From: JADKIH01 sp964486655
GTDB taxonomy: Bacteria > Bacteroidota > Bacteroidia > AKYH767-A > 2013-40CM-41-45
Length of the DNA stretch: 5,411 nt
Assembly: GCA_964486655.1 (NCBI GenBank)
Contig: CAZAON010000170.1
Coordinates: forward strand, 1-5,411
Direction of reading: 5' to 3'
Positions 1 through 5,411 of the stretch are shown in pieces; the stretch's first letter is position 1, and each line of letters opens with the position of its first letter. The translations under genes were made by a program, and so were the position numbers. Below the pieces are notes generated by a model, which saw nothing but the letters and a program-made list of their open reading frames with translations, was not told where the DNA came from and did no database searches.

Positions 1-497
1 GTATATGGGCCGACTCCGCCGGTAACTGTAACTGTTGCCGAACCATTCGAGGTTCCACATGGAGTGTTTACCACTGAAGTATTCGCGACAAGCGCTGAAG
101 GAGAAGCATTGATCGTAGCAGATGTATTTTTTGTACATCCATTATTATCCGTGACCTGATAATTGTATGTACCTGCAGCAAGATTGGTAGTAGGAGTCAT
201 GTTGTAAGTATATCCCGGAGTTCCTCCCGAAGTATTCAACATAACGCTTCCGGTTCCGCCAAAGCAGGAAATTTGTGTTGGTGTCGCTGTAAATGTAATC
301 TGGCTAGGAGCCGGATCGATTGTAGCGGATGTATTATCAACGCAGCCATTTGCGTCGGTTACTGTATAGTTGTAAGTACCTGCAGTCAGATTTGTTGTGG
401 ATTGCGGTCCGAATGCATATGGTGATTGTCCGTTTACGACATTCAGATTTACGCTTCCCGTGTTTCCGTAACAATCAATTTGTACCGGAGTCGCTGT
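1..497 (-). repeat. SprB-like repeats, 69-residue (207-bp) period
   Basis: Two full copies (291-497, residues 612-680; 84-290, residues 681-749) and a third that runs off the edge (1-83, from residue 750). Copies 1 and 2 begin TATP-x-QI-x-C, followed by a TGSV strand, then NL-x-AGTYNY, VTD-x-NGC and NTSATI. This is the usual signature of the SprB repeat family, named after the Flavobacterium gliding adhesin SprB. The first cysteines fall at 620, 689 and 758 and the second ones at 663 and 732, so the spacing is exactly 69 residues. Copy 3 is more diverged (TPCGTSNGSATV). The array probably continues to the left of the window. Confidence 0.82.
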
Positions 498-2330
498 TAA
501 CGAAGGTAATTGATATATTGAAAGGTTCGTCGTGATTACACTGTCGCATCCTGGAGGATTTGGAACCAGTGACTGATACGTACCCGCTGTGCTTTGCGGT
601 GTTCCGTCGGGCAGAATGTATGTTGAACCCGCGCAAATTGAAATATTTTCTGTTCTTGACGGACTTGGAATTATTGAAAGGTTGGTAGTGATAATGCTAT
701 CACAACCATTCGCATTCATGATTGTCGAAAAGTATGTTCCCGCAGTATTTTGTGGGATGCCGTCGGGAAGAATATGAGTTTGTCCCTGGCAAATAGTTAC
801 ATTGTCCGTACCGGATGTGCTCGTACTTAAAGTCAACGGTCCGGTAGCACCGCTTCCCGGTGTAAAAGCAGTAATTAAAAAACTTCCCGGTGATGCAATA
901 TCCGATGCGGAAATATTAGCAGTTAAACGGTTTGGGTTTACAAACGTGGTAGTACGGTCGGAGCCATTGAATCTTACAACGGAAGTCCCATTAAAATTAC
1001 TTCCATTCACCGTCAGTACAAATGCTGATCCGCCCGGAGTAACACATTGAGGCGAAATGCTTGTCAGGAATGCCGGAGGATAGTTTACAGTAAATACATT
1101 ACTTGTTCCTGCCTGAACAAAGCCGGTTCTCGTTCCGGTAATGGTAAAGCTTCCCTGATTTGAAATTGTTACTGAATGTGAATTAAGTACACCAGATGTG
1201 AATGCAGCAGTTGTACCTGAACCTGAAGACAGCGTACCGGTTGATGTTATATCAGCAGTTCCCGTGAAAACATTCGGTCCGTATGTACATAAGTTGTGAT
1301 TGGCATCTCTTGCGGTTAATTTAATGTTAAATGAAATTCCGGTAACCTGTGTGCCGATATTTCCGCCTGCATCCGATTCAACCAGGAAATTTGCAACCGG
1401 ACCCGGGTTAATACTGATTGCCGTACTGCTTGGTCCGAAAATGACGCCATCAGTTACAGAAATAGTTGTTGTCTCAGCCTTTTTTAATGTAGTCGTAAGT
1501 ATAGTAGAAGAAACACCACTTGCGAAACTTACATTAGTTATATAAGAAGGGGCAGTGAGTCCATTTGATGGTCCGCTAAATGTTAGCGTTTTAACACCTG
1601 AGTAAGATGTCACTACGTTGAAGAACTGGTCGCATGCCCTGATTTTTGTTATGGTAAATGATGTACCTGCTGTCTGTGTAGTTGTACTTCCCGAGTTACC
1701 GCTTGTTGCAAACATATTTGAGTCGGTAAACCCCTGACCGGGTAAAGTGATAACAAGCTTTGTCATTGCTCCTGCTGTTTGTGACAGGTTTGCCATAACT
1801 GCACCTGATGCGCATCCTGAGATAACCGCAGTACCACCTCTTGTGATGTTGGCCGAACTGGGAATATTTCCACCTTCATTAGCCTGTACTTCAATTCCGG
1901 AAATAGTCAGAATGTCGGGGTTTGTTGTTCCTCCAACTGTAATCCGAATTGTTATTAAAGAAGAAGTGGCAGAAGTAACGGAAGATGAACTTATATCACC
2001 CGGTGCATTTGATACCATTACAGATCCGAAAGAATTGAAATTCCATCCGGCCGGGCAGGAAAGGGTTATAGTTACATTGGTGCCAACAGCAAAATCATTT
2101 GCCAGGCCTTCTGTAATAACAACATTGCCTAAAGTAGTGTATTGAGCGGAAAGGGTATTTGCCGCTTTATCAGCTGATATCCCTGTACCACCACTGGCTT
2201 TTGTGATTGTTACTGCTGCATTTGCTTTTGTAACTGATATTAAGACTAAAATCAGTAAAGCTGACAGATTCGTAATAAGTTTAACTGAGTTCAGTAAAAA
2301 TTCAAATCTTTTTGCGAGTAATTGTTTCAT
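1..2330 (-). CDS. Large secreted surface protein with IPT/TIG-like domain and SprB-like repeats (partial, C-terminus off the left edge)
   Basis: The frame runs without a stop from the ATG at 2328-2330 to the left edge, giving 776 residues; the end is missing. Residues 1-38 form a signal peptide: a basic start (MKQLLAKR), a hydrophobic core (LSALLILVLISV) and a likely cleavage after ANA. Residues about 40-185 are a Ser/Thr/Gly-rich beta-sandwich-like region. Residues about 188-415 hold two related Ig/invasin-like modules, each with an AGTSF- or TGISF-type strand followed by an A-x-D-x-x-N-type turn. Residues about 418-497 resemble an IPT/TIG domain (start PPAFLTSISP, then NGSNFNGTSVVRFNG). Residues 509-612 are two 52-residue repeats, and from 612 onward come SprB-like repeats. 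Such proteins are typically cell-surface adhesins or gliding-related proteins, often exported by the type IX system; the C-terminal sorting domain that would show this is not in the window. The start is supported by the signal peptide and the AT-rich AAAATAAATT just before it; no Shine-Dalgarno sequence is seen. Adhesin function is inferred from architecture; ligand unknown. Confidence 0.9.
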   Translation of the reverse strand, partial: MKQLLAKRFEFLLNSVKLITNLSALLILVLISVTKANAAVTITKASGGTGISADKAANTLSAQYTTLGNVVITEGLANDFAVGTNVTITLSCPAGWNFNSFGSVMVSNAPGDISSSSVTSATSSLITIRITVGGTTNPDILTISGIEVQANEGGNIPSSANITRGGTAVISGCASGAVMANLSQTAGAMTKLVITLPGQGFTDSNMFATSGNSGSTTTQTAGTSFTITKIRACDQFFNVVTSYSGVKTLTFSGPSNGLTAPSYITNVSFASGVSSTILTTTLKKAETTTISVTDGVIFGPSSTAISINPGPVANFLVESDAGGNIGTQVTGISFNIKLTARDANHNLCTYGPNVFTGTADITSTGTLSSGSGTTAAFTSGVLNSHSVTISNQGSFTITGTRTGFVQAGTSNVFTVNYPPAFLTSISPQCVTPGGSAFVLTVNGSNFNGTSVVRFNGSDRTTTFVNPNRLTANISASDIASPGSFLITAFTPGSGATGPLTLSTSTSGTDNVTICQGQTHILPDGIPQNTAGTYFSTIMNANGCDSIITTNLSIIPSPSRTENISICAGSTYILPDGTPQSTAGTYQSLVPNPPGCDSVITTNLSIYQLPSLTATPVQIDCYGNTGSVNLNVVNGQSPYAFGPQSTTNLTAGTYNYTVTDANGCVDNTSATIDPAPSQITFTATPTQISCFGGTGSVMLNTSGGTPGYTYNMTPTTNLAAGTYNYQVTDNNGCTKNTSATINASPSALVANTSVVNTPCGTSNGSATVTVTGGVGPY
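495..806 (-). repeat. Tandem pair of 52-residue (156-bp) protein repeats
   Basis: Inside the adhesin gene, residues 509-560 (651-806) and 561-612 (495-650) are two copies of one module. Both share I-C-x-G-x-T-x-I-L-P-D-G-x-P-Q, then TAGTY, then GCDS-x-ITTNLSI. By hand alignment about 30 of the first 45 positions are identical. The two cysteines of each copy lie at the same places (514 and 543; 566 and 595), so a disulfide within each module is plausible. The DNA is also similar, for example CCGTCGGG followed by AGAAT in both copies, exactly 156 bp apart. This points to fairly recent duplication or selection on the module. I recognise this motif style from Bacteroidota surface proteins but cannot assign a function to it. 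Confidence 0.85.
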
Positions 2331-2392
2331 AATTTATTTTGATAAATTAAGTATGTGAAATTGTTCTTACCCTAAAAACCATCTAAAGTTGA

Positions 2393-2414
2393 CACACAAC
2401 TTTCAAAATGTGTG
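2393..2414. promoter_or_regulatory. Inverted repeat CACACA-N10-TGTGTG upstream of the adhesin gene
   Basis: CACACA (2393-2398) and TGTGTG (2409-2414) are perfect inverted copies separated by 10 bp. With one base bulged, pairing can be extended outward by TTG/CAA. The element lies about 65-85 bp before the adhesin start, next to the candidate -7 box. It could be an operator for a dimeric regulator or a hairpin in the leader RNA; the sequence alone does not decide, and chance is possible. Confidence 0.3.
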
Positions 2415-2442
2415 CAATTGTAATTAAACAAGGGTTATACAA
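2415..2442 (-). promoter_or_regulatory. Possible Bacteroidota-type promoter of the adhesin gene
   Basis: Read on the minus strand, TTG (2440-2442) is followed after 17 bp by TACAATTG (2415-2422). This fits the Bacteroidota -33 TTG / -7 TAnnTTTG consensus with one mismatch in the -7 box, but the spacer is a little short. The start codon would lie about 85 bp downstream. AT-rich DNA gives many chance matches, so this is tentative. Confidence 0.25.
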
Positions 2443-2664
2443 AATCGATTGGAAATAAAGTGCATTTGTTCCATTTAAATGAAAAATAGGCGTTTAGTTT
2501 ATTAATTAACTTATAATATTAAGAGTAAAAAAAATAAAAAATGCGAAAAATGAATCTTTGAAAATGCATATGAATTTAAAAACCAATCAATTTCTTACAT
2601 TTAATTTTGGTTGGGAATTTATTCATTTTACAATATTTATCGGGTAAAATGCCCTTAATTATGA

Positions 2665-4548
2665 CTATTTAAAATAATGCCTCCAGTTAAAAATGATTCT
2701 GAAATCAAAACTCCATACAGATTTTAATTCGGGAACGGGGTTTTCATCAGCAATAATTACATCATTAGTATGTGGAATATCAAGTCCGACAGAAAATTGC
2801 ATCAATAAACTTGAGCTTTGATCTTTAGAAAATATGCGAAATGGTCTGTATTCAATAACCGGAAAATCGAACTTTGTTGATTTGTAGTCAATCAGATAAT
2901 AAAACGTAGAAGAGGAGTTAGGAACGAATATTACATCATTAGTTCTCTGTCGGCCATAAAGACTGATTCCAACTTCTCTTCCTGCCACAAATTGAAAGCG
3001 TCCGATAGGCGTGGCAATCCCCGATTGCCAGGGAATTAGTCCGCCATTTCCCGCGGCAATTGCCATTTTTTCAAAAGTCTTGGGAGAAAAAATTAAAAGT
3101 ATTGGTGCGGCAAATATCAGATCTCCCGGTATCAAACAAAACGGAACCCGGAATCGTAAATTGTATGCTGATCTGCTGGGTATTGCAGAGGTTATATTTC
3201 CTGCATTTGTGGAAGTTTCAAAGTCGTCTAACTGGTTAGTAGACGTACCATCCTGCCTCCACCCAAATTGAATAAATGCAAGACCATCTCCCGCTTCATT
3301 CAACACTCCTTCAATACCGAATCCGATTCTTATATTTTCTTCTATGCCTCCAATAAATCCCGTGGTGTGTTGAGAAGGCCCAAACCCTCCATGCACGGTT
3401 GAAGAATTTACACCTCCTGATACTCCAATAAACAGTCCGAGCTCGGATCGGAATCTTGGCAATTGTCCTAATCCATCTGAAAGTGCAGGTACAGGAGTGT
3501 TTCGTAATACTTCCTTAAGCTTTTCGTTGTCGAACTTTCGAAAATGCATAAAATTATTTATTGAAATACTAAAAGTATCTGCCGTGTTAGTAAGTGAAAG
3601 TGAATCGGGATTACTATTTGTTTCATTTTTGACTGAAGCTGCTGAAATAAATTCTTCCAGACTCAACCTGATGATATTTGATGTAAAGTCAGCATCTTCA
3701 TCACGCATGTATGCATCTCCCATTAATATCAATCGCTTGTTATTCCATGTTGTTACATCTAATCCGTTTTCATTATAGAAGTCATGTGTTCCTTTTCTTA
3801 ACGCTGCCTTTCCCCATGTGCCGGAAATGTGACCGGCCGCAAATACATCTTCCAGAAAATGAAGGGCAAATGCCTCATCCGCCAAAGCAGCAAGCATCAA
3901 AGATGATTTTTCCTGTTCAGTCAGATTTTCATGGGCATACCTGTTGGCTTTATTGATTGCACTTGTATGAAACCAGGAATATGCACCTACAGCATTCAGT
4001 TCAGTTCCCGTCTTATTACAACTATCTATATAATCATCTAAAGAGATATCTGCCCAGGGTCTTGCAAGCAGAAAATGCACATTATTTGTTCCGGCTCTTG
4101 ATGCATATTCCTCATCAGCTCTCTGAAGACTGATGTCGGAGTCACGAATAGCATTAATTTTTTTACTCCTGGATTTTGAATTCTTTAATTCCTCTTTTAA
4201 CTCCGCAGCAATATCGGCTACCTTTAGAATCCAGTCGGAGTTTAAAATAGTATTTAGCATGTCATACGATGAAGTGCTATGATCACCGGCAATTGCCGGC
4301 CATGAAGCATAGTCTAATTGAGCCGGATTTATCGAAAGAGATGTGTCTGCAACTGAAATTGTAAGCCGTGATTCATACCCTCTTCTCGCAGTTTTCCAGA
4401 GACTGTCGAGGGCTGTGCGTTTTTCCGGACTTAATTTCTGAATAGCTAAAACTGCAATATCACGATGCTCGGGAAATATCCAGGCATAAACGGTATGTGG
4501 GAATTGCAATGCTATATAGAGGAAAATCGGGAGGACGTATTTGGGCAT
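2665..4548 (-). CDS. Exported zinc-dependent phospholipase C / S1-P1 nuclease-fold protein with C-terminal outer-membrane barrel-like domain
   Basis: Complete protein of 627 residues. Residues 1-22 are a signal peptide with probable cleavage after VYA, which makes Trp23 the first residue of the mature protein. This matters because enzymes of the zinc-dependent phospholipase C (PF00882) / S1-P1 nuclease fold bind zinc through an N-terminal Trp. His28 follows at the Trp+5 spacing of P1 nuclease. Further candidate ligands are Asp89 (in AIAGDHS), His158 (NVHFLLARPW), the motif H-x3-D-x5-H at His230/Asp234/His240 (ALHFLEDVFAAGH), and His255 (GTHDFYNENG). The last acidic ligand, usually four residues after this His, is Asn259 here, with Glu260 beside it. 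Residues about 115-150 are a charged helical insertion and about 300-345 a linker. From about 365 to the end, alternating amphipathic strands (for example RIGFGIEGVL, FQFVAGREVGISLYG, final SFDFRIIFNWRHYF) suggest an outer-membrane beta-barrel. The likely role is hydrolysis of phospholipid or another phosphodiester at the cell surface or in the periplasm; the substrate is not known. The start is fixed by the signal peptide. No Shine-Dalgarno sequence is seen. Confidence 0.8.
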   Translation of the reverse strand: MPKYVLPIFLYIALQFPHTVYAWIFPEHRDIAVLAIQKLSPEKRTALDSLWKTARRGYESRLTISVADTSLSINPAQLDYASWPAIAGDHSTSSYDMLNTILNSDWILKVADIAAELKEELKNSKSRSKKINAIRDSDISLQRADEEYASRAGTNNVHFLLARPWADISLDDYIDSCNKTGTELNAVGAYSWFHTSAINKANRYAHENLTEQEKSSLMLAALADEAFALHFLEDVFAAGHISGTWGKAALRKGTHDFYNENGLDVTTWNNKRLILMGDAYMRDEDADFTSNIIRLSLEEFISAASVKNETNSNPDSLSLTNTADTFSISINNFMHFRKFDNEKLKEVLRNTPVPALSDGLGQLPRFRSELGLFIGVSGGVNSSTVHGGFGPSQHTTGFIGGIEENIRIGFGIEGVLNEAGDGLAFIQFGWRQDGTSTNQLDDFETSTNAGNITSAIPSRSAYNLRFRVPFCLIPGDLIFAAPILLIFSPKTFEKMAIAAGNGGLIPWQSGIATPIGRFQFVAGREVGISLYGRQRTNDVIFVPNSSSTFYYLIDYKSTKFDFPVIEYRPFRIFSKDQSSSLLMQFSVGLDIPHTNDVIIADENPVPELKSVWSFDFRIIFNWRHYFK

Positions 4549-4567
4549 TGTAAGGTAATTTGGGATT

Positions 4568-4595
4568 CAATATACTTATTTTAAGAGTTTTTCAA
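4568..4595 (-). promoter_or_regulatory. Possible promoter of the phospholipase-like gene
   Basis: On the minus strand, TTG (4593-4595) is followed after 18 bp by TATATTG (4568-4574), an imperfect match to the Bacteroidota -7 box. It sits about 20-45 bp upstream of the ATG at 4548. The leader would be very short and the match is weak. Confidence 0.22.
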
Positions 4596-4599
4596 TTAT

Positions 4600-4630
4600 T
4601 TGATCTGGTGAATCTTTTTCATTAGATTTA
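4600..4630 (+). promoter_or_regulatory. Probable Bacteroidota-type promoter of the membrane-protein gene
   Basis: TTG (4600-4602), a 20-bp spacer, then TAGATTTA (4623-4630). The second box matches TAnnTTTG at all but the last base, and the spacing is close to that usual for the Bacteroidota primary sigma factor. The start codon follows about 35 bp downstream. It is the best promoter-like site in the window, but it has been judged only by eye. Confidence 0.4.
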
Positions 4631-4664
4631 TCGAATAACATTCACTTTTAAAAATGCACTTAAT

Positions 4665-5411
4665 ATGAGGTTTATTGCATATACAATTTTCCTTTCGGCT
4701 TTTTTATTATTTCAAGTTCAGCCGATGATGGCAAAGTATATTCTGCCATGGTTTGGCGGAAGTTCATCGGTATGGGCTACGTGCCTTTTGTTCTTTCAAA
4801 CCGGATTATTGATTGGTTATGGTTACTCACATTTGCTTACCCGTTATCTTTCCGGTAAGAATCAGGTCAAAGTTCATGTCACACTTCTGTTACTTTCAAT
4901 AATAGCAATTCCGGTTGCCCCTCATTATATTCCAAACCTTGCGTTAAATCCCATATCATCCATATTGATAATTTTAACGCTGTCAGCCGGCTTTCCTTAT
5001 ATTCTTATCTCTGCTACCGGGCCTTTGCTTCAATATTGGTTTTCTACGCTGAATCCTAAAAAGTCTCCATATCGCCTGTATGCACTTTCAAATCTGGGTT
5101 CGCTTATCGGACTCATTTCATATCCATTTATAGTTGAGCCGTATTTGAAATTGAATACACAGACATGGTTTTGGTCAGCAGGATATTTGTTGTTTATTGT
5201 ATTGTGCGGAATGGTAGCATATTCCGTTTGGCAGTTTAAACCTGTTGCAGTAAAGCAGCAAACCGAAAAAGAAAAGGAAGTCACTATTATCGATAAAGCC
5301 CTTTGGCTATTTCTTTCATTCATGGGCGTAGTAGCCTTGTTGTCTGTAACAAATAAACTCACTCAGGATTTTGTTGTAGTTCCATTTTTATGGGTCGCGC
5401 CGCTTTCGCTT
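4665..5411 (+). CDS. Fused MFS/spermidine synthase-type membrane protein (N-terminal part, cut by the right edge)
   Basis: The frame is open from the ATG at 4665 to the window end, giving 249 residues. The start MRFIAYTIFLSAFLLFQ runs straight into QPMMAKYILPWFGGSSSVW and LLFFQTGLLIGYGYSHLL, the hallmark N-terminus of the family annotated as fused MFS/spermidine synthase. A second hallmark follows at residues about 117-160: SATGPLLQYWF, then SPYRLYALSNLGSLIGL and YPFIVEPYL. Hydrophobic segments lie at about 3-23, 37-58, 69-88, 97-118, 138-157, 167-189 and 211-228, so this is a polytopic inner-membrane region. A charged cytoplasmic or periplasmic loop (KQQTEKEKE) separates the last two. Family members usually continue with more membrane helices and then a methyltransferase-like spermidine synthase domain, which lies outside this window. 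The substrate of such fusions is poorly known, so polyamine synthesis should not be assumed. An earlier ATG at 4654 is excluded because it meets a stop after four codons. The gene is divergent from the phospholipase-like gene. Confidence 0.85.
   Translation, partial: MRFIAYTIFLSAFLLFQVQPMMAKYILPWFGGSSSVWATCLLFFQTGLLIGYGYSHLLTRYLSGKNQVKVHVTLLLLSIIAIPVAPHYIPNLALNPISSILIILTLSAGFPYILISATGPLLQYWFSTLNPKKSPYRLYALSNLGSLIGLISYPFIVEPYLKLNTQTWFWSAGYLLFIVLCGMVAYSVWQFKPVAVKQQTEKEKEVTIIDKALWLFLSFMGVVALLSVTNKLTQDFVVVPFLWVAPLSL

Larger units (their letters stand above)
2331..2664. other. AT-rich intergenic region, no gene seen
   Basis: This 334-bp gap lies between the end of the phospholipase-like gene and the start of the adhesin gene, both on the minus strand. 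It is visibly richer in A and T than the flanking genes, with many A and T runs, and I find no ORF with coding character. The half near the adhesin gene (about 2387-2442) holds a promoter-like pair and a short inverted repeat. The half near the phospholipase-like stop has only weak inverted repeats and no convincing GC-rich terminator hairpin followed by a T run. The gap suggests that the two genes are transcribed separately. Confidence 0.7.

Noticed and set aside
1..806. CRISPR-like periodicity
   Set aside because: The repeats are 156 and 207 bp long, diverged and in frame within one coding sequence. They are protein repeats, not short identical direct repeats with unique spacers.
1747..2145. 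132-residue open frame on the plus strand
   Set aside because: It lies antisense to the adhesin gene, whose frame has a signal peptide and clear domains. The plus-strand product has no recognisable features. The other short plus-strand frames between 329 and 1545 are rejected for the same reason.
2389..2394. TTGACA resembling a sigma-70 -35 box on the plus strand
   Set aside because: There is no matching -10 box at proper spacing, no plus-strand gene downstream, and Bacteroidota do not use this consensus. The match is probably chance.
2581..2612. Inverted repeat AACCAA / TTGGTT as a terminator of the phospholipase-like gene
   Set aside because: Only six pairs with a 20-base loop, low GC and no T run after it; too weak to call a terminator.
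2642..2654. GGG-TAAAATG-CCC mini-hairpin just after the phospholipase-like stop
   Set aside because: The stem is three base pairs, too short to be stable.
3011..3956. Three short plus-strand open frames
   Set aside because: All are antisense to the phospholipase-like gene, which has family motifs along its length. The plus-strand products show no motif or consistent coding signal.
4654..4668. Earlier ATG, or a tiny leader ORF, before the membrane-protein gene
   Set aside because: It encodes only four codons before TGA, which overlaps the real ATG (ATGA). Translational coupling is possible but nothing else supports it.
5030..5362. 110-residue minus-strand open frame
   Set aside because: It is antisense to the membrane-protein gene, whose plus-strand frame shows conserved family motifs across the same stretch.

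Overview
The window looks like a piece of a Bacteroidota-type (FCB group) chromosome. The evidence is a surface protein with SprB-type repeats, AT-rich intergenic DNA (including AAAATAAATT directly before one start codon), no clear Shine-Dalgarno sequences, and promoter-like sites resembling the Bacteroidota TTG / TAnnTTTG consensus. Genus and species cannot be read from the sequence. No tRNA, rRNA, CRISPR array, transposase or phage gene was seen.

Layout: (1) Positions 1-2330, minus strand, hold the first 776 residues of a large exported modular protein; its C-terminus lies beyond the left edge. After a signal peptide it carries beta-sandwich modules, an IPT/TIG-like domain, two near-identical 52-residue repeats, and then SprB-like repeats of exactly 69 residues. 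(2) Positions 2331-2664 are AT-rich non-coding DNA with a possible promoter and a short inverted repeat upstream of the adhesin gene. (3) Positions 2665-4548, minus strand, encode a complete 627-residue exported protein. Its N-terminal half carries the metal-ligand pattern of the zinc-dependent phospholipase C / S1-P1 nuclease fold. Its C-terminal half looks like an outer-membrane beta-barrel. (4) Positions 4549-4664 are a short divergent intergenic region. (5) Positions 4665-5411, plus strand, encode the first 249 residues of a polytopic membrane protein of the fused MFS/spermidine synthase type, cut by the right edge.

The three genes do not form an obvious pathway. The two minus-strand genes both encode exported, envelope-associated proteins, but a 334-bp gap suggests separate transcription. 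The membrane-protein gene is divergent from the phospholipase-like gene. The most interesting item is the putative phospholipase/nuclease-fold domain joined to a putative outer-membrane barrel. The adhesin's repeat arrays come second.
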